Translations under genes and position numbers: made by a program
Assembly (NCBI GenBank): GCA_037962975.1
Contig: CM075673.1
Location: forward strand, 120,609,001 to 120,673,000
Direction: 5' to 3'
From: Clitoria ternatea
Lineage: Eukaryota > Streptophyta > Magnoliopsida > Fabales > Fabaceae
Length of the DNA: 64,000 nucleotides
Notes under the pieces: generated by a model
What the model saw: only the letters and a program-made list of their open reading frames with translations
What the model was told of the DNA's origin: nothing
Database searches by the model: none
Shown: positions 1 through 10,400 of the stretch, in pieces
Position numbering within the stretch: position 1 is the first letter of the stretch
How the letters are laid out: every line of letters starts with the position of its first letter

Positions 1-414
1 ATGCCATGGGCATTGTGGCAGCATGCACTTATGCGCCGACTTTATGTGTTTGTGGTAACCACTACAGGATTGGGACGCCTTCCTGTATGTCGGATGCAAC
101 AACACATAGGCCGGGCAGGTGTAGGGATTGTAGCTGCATGTGGTGAATGTACTGACCCTATCTGGTCATACCGAGTATGAACATGTGAGCTCTATTGGGT
201 GAGTTGTAATTGATAATATATGACATACTTGATGTGAAAATTTTATATTAAGAATGATGATGTGATGATGATTGTGGCTTGATGGACTTTGGTAAGTCCA
301 ATGTTATTCTATGATGTTGTTGAACCTTGTTGAGCTGCGGCCTGAAATATGGCCTTATGGTGTTTATATCGATGCTGAATTTCGAGGACGAAATTCTTTT
401 TAGGTGGGGTGAAT
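1..414 (+). mobile_element. 3' internal end of a Tekay-like Ty3 chromovirus
   Basis: Non-coding stretch that ends in a GAGGACGAAATTC-type motif and a purine-rich tract directly before an LTR that begins TGTAACATCCC. In plant Tekay/Del chromoviruses this arrangement (end of the internal region, polypurine tract, 3' LTR) is standard, so I read it as the last part of the internal region. No coding domain is visible here; the coding part and 5' LTR would lie left of the window. The lineage call rests on the junction style and LTR type, not on protein domains. Confidence 0.6.
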
Positions 415-1683
415 TGTAACATCCCGAATTTTATAAAAGGAATAATTGACGAGAATAAATAATAAATGATTGAATGTGAGTTGATTTGTGTCCCAAAAAT
501 ATTGGAATGATGAAATTGAGATTTATTGAGGATATTTATAAATTATTGAGATTTAAGGAGTTAAAATTATACCCGGTTAGAATATGAGTGTCGGACCAAG
601 TATCTCCAATTGAGATGCCGTTGGTCAGGGCTGCTAAGAGTATTATTGGGAATCCGAATCTATATTCGGAATAATTTTTGGAGTTAGTATTAAGCCCGAA
701 CCGAGATCCTGTTTATTATAAATCGGAGAAGTTATAATGAGGGGTCAAGATTTTAAAACAAAACTTTCCTTTCTCTTTTATATTTTCCCGTTGGCTTCTT
801 CTCCCTCCACTCTTCTCCATTTTTCTTCTCCTTTCTCTTCTCCTCCACCAAACCGTGACCACCTTCTTCTTTTACCTCACTCACTCAAAAATTAATTGGA
901 TGCCATGAACTCATGAAGCATGAATGGGTCATAGGAGTAAAGCTTGGCTCTCCCCTTCCTCTTTTCCCTTATTTTCGAGTTTGGCCTTGAGCTTGGAGGA
1001 GAGGTATGATTTTTTGAACACCTATGGCTTTTGCTTATGGTTTTGAGCTTATTTAAGTATAATAATGGGGGATTGTATGTTATTTTGATGGATAATGATA
1101 TATTGAAACCAAACCCTAGGTGGGATAGTCATTGAGGATTGCTATTGGTGTTGACAATGAATGAAATATATTATTTCTAGTCTTGAGATGTTTGAAATAA
1201 GGCATAAAGGTAGTTAGAATTGATGATTAAGTGTGTATTAGAAAAATTGGAATTGATCGATGTAAGCTAATGATTGAGATAGTCGGGGGTATATTCCCGA
1301 ATGTACATAAAGTTAGTTATATCTTAGGCTTTGCATGCTCATGTAATTATGTAAGATGATGATGGTTGTCTATTAGGCTTGTAATATGCCACTGCATGCT
1401 TGCCTAGCCTTTTCTCATATCTTCATATATGGGACTAGGCGTGTGCCCGGTATACATATTCTTCCACTGTATACTCTATTATTTTGTATACCTTTATGGG
1501 CAATTTACTTATCGATCCAGTTTTAAGTTATATAATCTCACTCTTTGGTTTTCTGTGACTTGGGTCTCCATGTGGTCATGATGGTGTATTGGAAATGTTT
1601 TCAAACGTGAAAAATTTATTCATAATTTTATTAATTATATTGATCACATTGGGATTCGAGTACAGAAAACCAGGGGTGTTACA
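415..1683 (+). repeat. Tekay-like 3' LTR, 1269 bp
   Basis: Starts TGTAACATCCC and ends GGGGTGTTACA, giving the TG...CA ends and short inverted repeat expected of an LTR. The first 350 bp are clearly related to the LTR starts at 27241 and 41919, sharing a block around GTGTCGGACCAAGTATCTCC, and the last 300 bp are related to the reverse of 7463-7760. Athila coding sequence resumes at 1684 in an open frame, so this element was inserted into Athila. A GAG|GTATG splice-donor-like site lies at 1001-1007, after a pyrimidine-rich leader. Confidence 0.8.
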
Positions 1684-3716
1684 AAAGAAGGAATTGTACT
1701 TGGTCATAAAATTTCTTCTAGAGGCATTGAAGTTGACAAAGCCAAAATAGAGGTAATTTCTAAACTCCCACCTCCTGTAAATATAAAAGGTATTAGAAGC
1801 TTTTTAGGACATGCTGGATTTTATAGGAGGTTTATTCAAGATTTTTCAAAAATTGCAAAACCTTTATCAAACCTTCTAAATAAAGATGTTGAATTCAAAT
1901 TTGATGAAGCATGTCTTAAAGCTTTTAATTCCTTGAAAGAAAAATTGGTTTCTGCCCCTGTAATTGTTGCTCCTAATTGGAATCTACCCTTTGAACTTAT
2001 GTGCGATGCAAGTGATTATGCTGTTGGAGCAGTTTTAGGTCAAAGATACGAAAAAGTTTTTAAAGTCATACATTATGCTAGTAAAGTTTTGAATGAAAAT
2101 CAAATAAATTATGCAACTACTGAAAAAGAATTACTAGCCATAGTATATGCTTTAGAAAAATTTCGATCTTACTTGATTGGCTCAAAAATAATTGTTTTTA
2201 CTGATCATGCTGCAATCAAGTATCTTTTAACTAAATCTGATTCAAAACCTCGGTTAATCAGATGGATTTTCTCCTTCAAGAATATGATCTTGAAATCAAA
2301 GATAAAAAGGGTAGTGAAAATATGGTAGCTGACCATCTTTCTAGATTAATGAATAATGAGGTTATTGCTAAAGAAAAAGAAATTTTGGAAGAATTTCCCG
2401 ATGAAAAACTTTTCAAAATAACACAACGGCCATGGTTTACTGACATGGCCAATTTCAAAGCAGCAGGAGTTCTTCCAAATGATTTGACTTGGCAACAAAG
2501 AAAAAAATTCTTTAGAGATGCAAGATATTTTGTTTGGGATGACCCTCATTTATTCAAAATTGGAGCGGATAATTTGTTACGACGTTGTGTGCCTGACTGG
2601 GAAGTAAAAGATGTGTCGTGGCATTGTCATAAATCACCATATGGAGGACACTTTAATGATGAAAGAACAGCTGCAAAAGTTCTCCAATCAGGTTTATACT
2701 GGCCCTCTCTTTTTAAAGATGCTCACTTATTTATTCAATCTTGTGATAACTGCCAAAGAACAGGTAATGTTGGAAGAAGGCAAGAAATGCCTCTCACAAA
2801 TATACAAGAAGTTGAGGTATTTGATTGTTGGGGAATTGACTTCATGGGACCTTTTCCTAACTCATACTCAAATCAATACATTCTTTTGGCAGTTGATTAT
2901 GTTTCAAAGTGGGTGGAAGCAATTGCTACCCCTAATGCTGACACTAAAACTGTTGTGAATTTTTTGAAGAAAAATATTTTTTGCAGATTTGGGACACCAA
3001 GAACTTTAATCAGTGATGGTGGTTCACACTTTTGTAATAAAATTCTTCAGAAAGTATTACAACATTATGGAGTAAAGCATAAGGTAGCCACAGCATATCA
3101 TCCACAAACCAACGGGCAAGCAGAGATTTCAAATTGTGAAGTGAAAAGAATTCTGGAGAAAACTGTGTCATCTTCTAGAAAGGATTGGTCACAAAAACTT
3201 GATGATGCACTCTGGGCATACAGAACTGCATTTAAAACACCAATTGGTTTTTCTCCTTTCCAGATGGTTTATGGAAAATCATGTCACCTTCCAGTTGAAA
3301 TGGAACATAAAGCATATTGGGCTTTAAAATTCCTCAATTTTGATCAAAATGTAGCAGCAGACAAACGGAAGTTACAGCTACTCGAGTTAGAGGAAATGAG
3401 GAACAATGCCTATGAATCATCTAGATGCTACAAAAGTAAGGTGAAAGCTTACAATGATAAAAAGTTAAAGAAAAGACACTTCACACCAGGTCAGCAAGTT
3501 TTATTGTTCAACTCAAGATTAAAATTGTTTCCTGGAAAATTGAAATCAAAATGGTCAGGCCCGTTTTTGATTAAAGAAGTCAAACCATATGGAGCAGTGG
3601 AAATTGAAGATCCAACTTCCAAAAGAAGTTGGATGGTAAATGGGCAAAGGTTGAAACTATATTTGGGTGGTGAAATTAACAAAATTACCACCAGTTATCT
3701 TTTAACTGACCCTTGA
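1684..3716 (+). pseudogene. Athila (Ty3) pol fragment: RT end, RNase H, integrase
   Basis: Encodes the C-terminal part of an Athila polyprotein. The first section (1684 to about 2270) reads from a GIVLGHKIS reverse-transcriptase motif through the RNase H start (LMCDASDYAVGAVL). The second (about 2262 to 3716, different frame) carries the integrase zinc-binding region (H..GGH...SCDNCQRTGN), then the catalytic core with WGIDFMGPFP, LISDGGSHF and HPQTNGQAEISN, and the Athila-typical VYGKSCHLPVEMEH. A one-base indel near 2270 breaks the frame between RNase H and its C-terminal LEIKDKKGSEN...ADHLSRL segment. The N-terminal part is missing because the Tekay-like element interrupts the gene at 1684. 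It cannot make an intact polyprotein. Confidence 0.92.
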
Positions 3717-4933
3717 AATACAGGAATGTCAGGCTGGAGACACTAAACCTAGCGCTCAATGGGAGGCAACCCATTTTGTTATTTGTTTATTTTAAATTAT
3801 TTGGAAAAAAAATAAAATATATATATGTATATATATATAATTTATCTTTTAATAAATCAATCAAATTTTTGTTAGTAAGTTAATACACTTAGAGTTTTTA
3901 CACAATGAAACTTAATTTTGTAAAATCAATTATTAGTTCTTTATAACTTAGGAATTTTGATAACTTTAATTACAATAGGTTTATTAACCATCAAGCAAAT
4001 TTCGATAGCCCGGTGAGCAGAGAGATATCTTTTTAAATACTTGAGGGTTTAATCGACATATTTTCAATTCAAATTGATTTTGCTTTAATCTCTAATTTTT
4101 GTTGTTGTACAGAAAATTCAGGAAAATGATCAAGGCATATTTTTGGTGAAAAAAAAAACCTTGGGCCAAACAGCTTACCTTGGTAAAAATTATTTTATCC
4201 TTTGTAAGCCAATTTGAGCCTAAAATAAAATTCCTTGGTACCCTTAAACCTAAATCTATTTTTACCATTCCCTATACTTGATTGATTAAAAGAGCAGTTG
4301 AAATAAATGAAAAATATTTTGAATGTTCTCACAAAAATGGGGAGTGAAAATAAGCAACTTGATTCTTTTCAGAAAAAAATAAAGTATGGAAAAGAAAAGT
4401 CAAAAATAGTGAAAAGAATCAAGTTGGGGGTATTTATTTTTCATCAACAAAAGAAATGAGAGTTTGGGTCAAGAGAAAGCCTAAAAAATTATAAAATGCT
4501 CTTTTATGATTTCAGGTTTTTGAATTCCAAGAAAAACCATTGATTCTTGTAAGCCAATCCTCATTACAACCCGTGAAAAGACCTTGTGATTTCTGAACTA
4601 ATTCTGTATAAATAACCATTGATTAGATGACAAACAAAGTTAAATTCGTTTGATCTTATGATTGATTGAATAAAACAGGTTACCTATTACATAGAGATAA
4701 ACACCTGTGAGGTAAGCCTGAAATTCTGCTTGATTGTTAATAGAATATTGTAAATAAATTTTATCATTAAACCTTTGTTATACTTGATACCAATTTTTGA
4801 TTATTACAAAATTAGTTAAATTGTGAAAATTACTTTTTGTTGTAAATTCTTGGACTAACTTAAAAATTTGATTCCAAATTTTTTATTTTTCTCTCTTGCT
4901 CAAGGACGAGCAATGTCTCAAGTTGGGGGTATT
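3717..4933 (+). mobile_element. Athila 3' untranslated internal region
   Basis: AT-rich stretch after the integrase stop. It opens with the Athila-type block GCGCTCAATGGGAGGCAACC near 3752. No open frame of useful length is present, so the extra (env-like) ORF found in some Athila elements is absent or fully decayed. The string CAAGTTGGGGGTATTT occurs twice, at 4420-4435 and at 4919-4934. The second copy abuts the LTR and is the likely polypurine tract; the first looks like a duplicated, displaced tract. Confidence 0.75.
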
Positions 4934-5129
4934 TGTTAATCCTCAAATTTTCAATAAAAGCTTTAATACAAATTTCATAAAAATTATAAAAATTAGTTTA
5001 ATTTGTTAGAAAATTAGGATTTAAATTCAATAAATGGATGTTGTTGGAAATAATCTGCCCTTGATCAATTTTCTCTAAGTTTTGCAGTGAAAAAATTAAG
5101 AAATCAAGAGAAAATTACACTGGAGGAGC

Positions 5130-5460
5130 TGACGCGTAGCCTTATCCCACGCGTAGCATCAACAACTATTTTTGATGCTGACGCTATGCGTCACAGCCAC
5201 GCGTCACAGCCACGCGTAGCGTCAGTGCTGCGTGGTCTCCACCTCCCCTTTGGCCAACCACTCCACTTGGACCCAATAATGGGCACTTCACTCAGCACCA
5301 ATGGGCATCCCACTCAGCATGAAAGGCCAAAACTCGGTGGAAACATGTTCATATGGCCAGGCATGATCAAAATTAATAATTTGAAGTGGCCATTATCAAG
5401 TGTTTAATGGAGGCTGAGTCAGGGGTGTGACGCGTAGCGCCACACTGACGCGTAGCGTCA
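5130..5460. repeat. Paired palindromes TGACGCGTAGCGTCA in Athila LTR
   Basis: Copies or partial copies of an imperfect palindrome (arms TGACGC/GCGTCA, 3-base centre) start near 5130, 5147, 5179, 5210, 5428 and 5446. Spacing inside close pairs is 17-18 bp, with 31-32 bp gaps between others. The cluster lies in U3, ending about 18 bp before the TATA box. The best copies are TGACGCTATGCGTCA at 5179 and TGACGCGTAGCGTCA at 5446. Confidence 0.7.
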
Positions 5461-5477
5461 GCACCCTTGCTCAGCCC

Positions 5478-5485
5478 TATAAATA
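5478..5485 (+). promoter_or_regulatory. Athila LTR TATA box
   Basis: TATAAATA in a CCC...GGGCC context within the LTR, the likely core promoter element dividing U3 from R. Transcription would be expected about 30 bp downstream, near the pyrimidine-rich stretch at 5510-5560. The start site is inferred, not seen. Confidence 0.65.
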
Positions 5486-6524
5486 GGGCCATCCAACACC
5501 ATTCCAAGCATCCAATCCCATCCCATTCCATCCCATTCTCTTCTTTTCTCTCTTTATGCTCGACTTTGAGTACTTCTTTTGTGAGTTGTAGTTCTAGAAT
5601 AGTTTTCTAGATACTTGAGTGTGTTTTGGTGTATTGTGATCGTTATATCGTGAAGTTCCCATCGTCTTTGTAATGTCAAACTCTGTAAGTGTTGTTTTTA
5701 CTTTCACCATATGTAACTAATTTGTTTATGTTGGAATTGGTGAACTAATCTATTGAGTATAATGTTGTGAATTCGACCTCTGCATGTTTATGATTCAAGT
5801 CCATGTTAGTATTTCAACCTTTTATTAATATGAACGTCAAACGGGAGAATGATTTTCATGTGTATTGAAACTTGTTTTATTAGTATGGATGTCAAACGGG
5901 AGAATGATTATTCATGCTGTATTGAAACTTGTTTTGACGAAAGTAAAAGTTGGAATACCCTTGGTATCTCAATTCTATAGGGGTTGTTAACCATTGTTGC
6001 CATAAGGCCAATTCTTAATGCAAGTTTTTACTGAGAAAGCTCACGAGGGATCAAACTTTACGTTGAATTCTTAGAATTTATATCACGAGGGGTCGGTTAT
6101 AATGATTTTAAGCTGCAATGACATGAAACTTGATGATTAAATATGCATGTCTTGAGTTCCTCATTGTTATTCTAGATTAGGGATCCAATTTCCAACATAA
6201 TTTGTTTATCTGTGTTTATCTCAAGTATCTTACCTATTCTAGATTGTAACTCAACTTTTTAGATAGATTTTTATTTTCTTTTTATCTTATGAACCACTCA
6301 ATCATGCTATCCTGTGAATATTGTATAAATTGTATATAAATCATTCTTTTGTCTATAACTTTCTTCACATTTACCATAGTAAATAGAAAATTACTGTTGT
6401 TATTGGACTTTCAATCCCAATGGAACGATATCTAAATTTTGAAAACTACAAACGATTGGTGCGCTTGCCAAATAACAACCCAGTGGTGGAAACGAACTGT
6501 TGAGACGCTATCGCCGGGTTAACA

Positions 6525-7462
6525 TTGATCATACACTGGTAAGTGACACCAACGTTCTTCAAACCAAAAGGCATGATGGTGTAGCAAAAAACACCATGAT
6601 CATTGACGAATGCTATCTTTTCTTGATCTTCCTCCCACATCAGAATCTGGTTGTACCCCGAATAAGCGTCCATGAAGGACATGTACTGGTAACTAGAAGA
6701 ATTGTCCACTATTCGATCGATATTGGGGACAGGATAAGGATCCTTGGGGCAACAACGGTTCAAATCTACACAATCCGTGCATATTCTCCATTTACTGCTG
6801 GCCTTTTGTACCATCACCACATTAGAGAGCCAGGAGGAGTATCTGACTTCCCTAATGAATCCGGCCTTCAATAGTTCCTCTGTTTGCTCCAAGCCGCTCT
6901 CTATTTTTCGGGGCCCAGCCTTCTTTTCTTTTGAGCCATCGGTCTTGTCTCAGGATAGATGGATAACTTGTGACAACAGAAATTGGGGTTCAACCCAGGC
7001 ATATCTGCAACAGTCCATACGAACAAGTCTTTAAACTTATGAAGAAGCATAAGCAGACGCTGTTCGATCATAGTTTCTAACTTGTCGTTGATATACGTGA
7101 TCTTTTCTAGGGAATCTCCCTGCACAACATCTCTGGAACCTCCTTCTGGCGTGGGCTTGAAGGGGTTATAAGGATCAATCTTTAGCTCTGCCCTGGGATC
7201 AAGGTCAGTTAGGCTAACTGATCCTGCCACCGTTCCTCCGTCATAACTTCCTCTTTTTATTGAACGCTTCTAACTTCACTATATTTAGGCTCAGGTTGTA
7301 ACAATACCTGGCCATTTCTTGATCACCCTAGAGAGAGGACACCTGGTTGTCCTTATTAATGAACTTGATAAGAAGGTGAGGAGTGGATACAATTGCCTCT
7401 ATAGCGTTCAACGTAGGGCGGCCAATAATACCGTTGTAAGGTGACTCCATGTCAATCACCAG
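6525..7462 (-). pseudogene. Tat-lineage (Ty3) pol fragment, RT N-half and upstream
   Basis: On the minus strand this matches 50849-51780 of the intact Tat element in the same window. It covers the protease-RT linker (DPRAELKIDPYNP) and the reverse transcriptase from EELLKAGFIREV through YPVPNIDRIVD and MPFGLKN. It stops at a methionine-isoleucine-asparagine triplet where the Athila LTR begins. A frameshift and stops near 6895-6905 separate the linker and RT pieces, and further stops occur at 7231-7300. The remainder of pol lies left of the window beyond Athila. Confidence 0.88.
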
Positions 7463-10400
7463 TGTAACACCCTGATTTTCTGGACTCGAATCCTGATATA
7501 ATCTAAATAATAATTAATAAAAATACAAATAAATTTTTCGCGTTCAAAATAATTCCAAAACACTACCTCGACTACATCAAGACTCGAACCACAAGAAACC
7601 AAAGGGTGAGATTTGATAATCAATAACTGGATCGATAAATAATTTGCCCATAACGGTATACAAAATATCAGAGTTTACAACGGAAAAAGAATGTGCATAC
7701 CAGCCATACGCCTAGTCCCATATATGAGGATATGAGAAAAGGTTCGACAAAGCATGCAACTAAACAACACCAGCCCATTAGGCCACATTAGAAATTATAA
7801 TCATACAATGCCTAATATATATATATATATATATATACACACATCTATATAGTCATGCAACATACATCTCCAATATTTATATTCAGAATTGACCATATCA
7901 TTTCATCCTCAAAGTCATACATTATTTACACTTATACATTATTCACATTACATCCACTAATATCAGTAGTTATCAACAATCTTATATACATTTATTCATA
8001 GTAAAATAATTCCCAAATATTGTCGGCCAAGGCATTCCATTACCACTATTTTACCTTCATAAAAGCTTTACTTTAAAATTATCCTCTTCCCATGACATTC
8101 CTGCATCAATACTAAAAAGTAGACCACATGGGAGAGTGAGTTATACATTTCAAATGACGATATGAATACAATTGAAATTATGTGCATATGCATATCAACA
8201 TCATGTATGCTTTGTTAAACATATCAACAATTATCATAATCTATTCATTCCTTAATATACACATCATGTATTCACCCATCAATTTATAGCAAAGCAAGCA
8301 TGTACACATCTACCACAATGCCACAATGGGCCAACGTCATCAATATCAACCTTTCAGGTCTTTTCTCAAAGCCACCAATGGGCTATCATCATTCATAAGA
8401 AAGTATGCCCTTCAATACATTGGGCCATAACATACACATCATCATATTCAATATCGTTTTAGTGTATTCATATCTTTTATCAATTTTATGTGATCTTTTA
8501 GGTACTCAATTACCTATCTCATCAACACCATACCACAATCTTAATCATTATCATCATCTGGCATATCTCCATGCTATATGCAAATGCTCTTATAGCTAAT
8601 GCATACGCACAATGGAATAAACAACAAATGCGGATCCGGCTATGGGAATAAACACCAAATTGTGGCTCAAGCATGATCACATACCATGCCCCTACTGCAG
8701 TAGTATAATGTGTACACATACCTCATGATGCATGCATACTCACCAATTTTTATTGGTACCAAACCGTATCGCCCATACTGTAACACCTGGCCATTTTCAC
8801 CATGACCGCGGTAAACAACATAATCAATAGATGGTGTTGCGGGCCGGCCATAACTTACATCATGGCGGGTGTGATCCAATGGATCACCAGGGTCACCTGC
8901 TCATCAAGAGCCACCCCCACAGGGGCGGCTTTGTGACTTACACACCGAGTCACAGGGGAAAAATAAAATTTGGTCGTGCACTGAGCCACCCTCCCACTGG
9001 GTCGGCCGAGGGAACTCCCCTAATGTTCCAACATCGGCAGCTATGATATGCCATGGATGCAATGCAATGTAGATCAAATGCATTTCTCACACTGTGCATC
9101 CTAAATGCCACTCATCAAACATCATCATGATAATCCCCAACACCACCATACACACCTTAGTGGATTTTATCATTGTTGGGTTTTAGCCATTGTTTTTCAA
9201 GTTTTACGTGACATTTTTATCTCAATATATCATGTATTATACATGCAATTTAACACTCGCAATCAACCACAATGGCATTATAACATTATATAATATTCAT
9301 CAATATTACCACACATTCATTTAGTGGATTTTCATCACATTATTTATCACCATTGTTTCATCTATATATTTTGGTGTGGCATTCACAACACTTCATTAAT
9401 ATAATTCAATCCACACATACAAGATCACACTTGTATCACACACAATGGCTTTCAACAATCATTCATAATAACGATCATCCTTTACTCAAGGAAATGATCC
9501 ACAACATCATTCATCATTACACATTATCATTGTCATCTCCGATTCATCGATTTATAACAAATACCTCGTCATTTAACTATCCTCTCATTGGTTTCATAAT
9601 CGCTCTAGGGTGTATCTCATAACCTCATCATCACACTCTCATTATTATTCTTTCATACCCAATTCTTGGCGGTGAAAATATCCTAAATAAAGCATTCATA
9701 AATATATCAATCAATTCCAATCACCACCATGTTACATCATCATTTTATTGCCCTCATACATTCCCTCAATCATCTCACAATATAAGGGAAAGGGGCCCAA
9801 CATCAGAAAAATAGAGAAAACATCATAAAATTTCAGGCTGGGCATCTCGCTCAAGCGAGATCCACCTTCGCTTGAGCGAGACCTACATGGCTCGCTTGGG
9901 TGAGCCCTATTACGCGTAAGCGAGAGGCTCCCAGCAGCGTGTCACACTCGCTCGCTCGAGCGAGACTCCTCTTCATTTTGGCCATTCGCTTGAGCGAGTA
10001 TAGTTTTTTGTATCAGGCCCCCATGCCCGCTCAAGAGACTCACTCACTCGAGCGAAAATTGTCCAGTATCTTATTTTAGGCTCGCTCGCTTGAGTGAGAT
10101 TCCATTTGCCAAGCCTCTCGCTCGCTCAAGCGCGGCCACACCCGCTTGAGCGAGAATCGTCCAGTATCTCACCATCCTATTTTTGCACGCGTCTCGCTTG
10201 AGCGAGACCTCCCCTCGCCTGAGCGAAATTGGGCCAGAGGCCACCCTTCTGATGCAGGGGACTCTCGCTTGATCGAGAATCCATCTCGCTTAAGCGAGAT
10301 TACGAATACACGCCCAAACTTAAATTTTCCACTCCAAATCACATACCTATATCCTTATTATCCACAATTTGCCATAATTCCATATCAAACATAGCTAATT

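Larger units (their letters stand above)
4934..6524 (+). repeat. Athila 3' LTR, 1591 bp
   Basis: Begins TGTTAATCC directly after a polypurine tract and ends CGGGTTAACA, so the ends form TGTTAA...TTAACA inverted repeats. The base after the end (6525) resumes Tat reverse-transcriptase sequence on the minus strand, which fixes the right boundary and shows that Athila inserted into a Tat element. The left copy and its target duplication lie outside the window. The LTR holds a palindrome cluster at 5130-5460 and a TATA box at 5478. Confidence 0.85.

Noticed and set aside
8779..8800. TGTAACACCTGG as an inner LTR boundary that would make 7463-12422 a two-LTR element
   Set aside because: The sequence after it is unrelated to the LTR end at 7463, and no second copy of the LTR start or end occurs inside.
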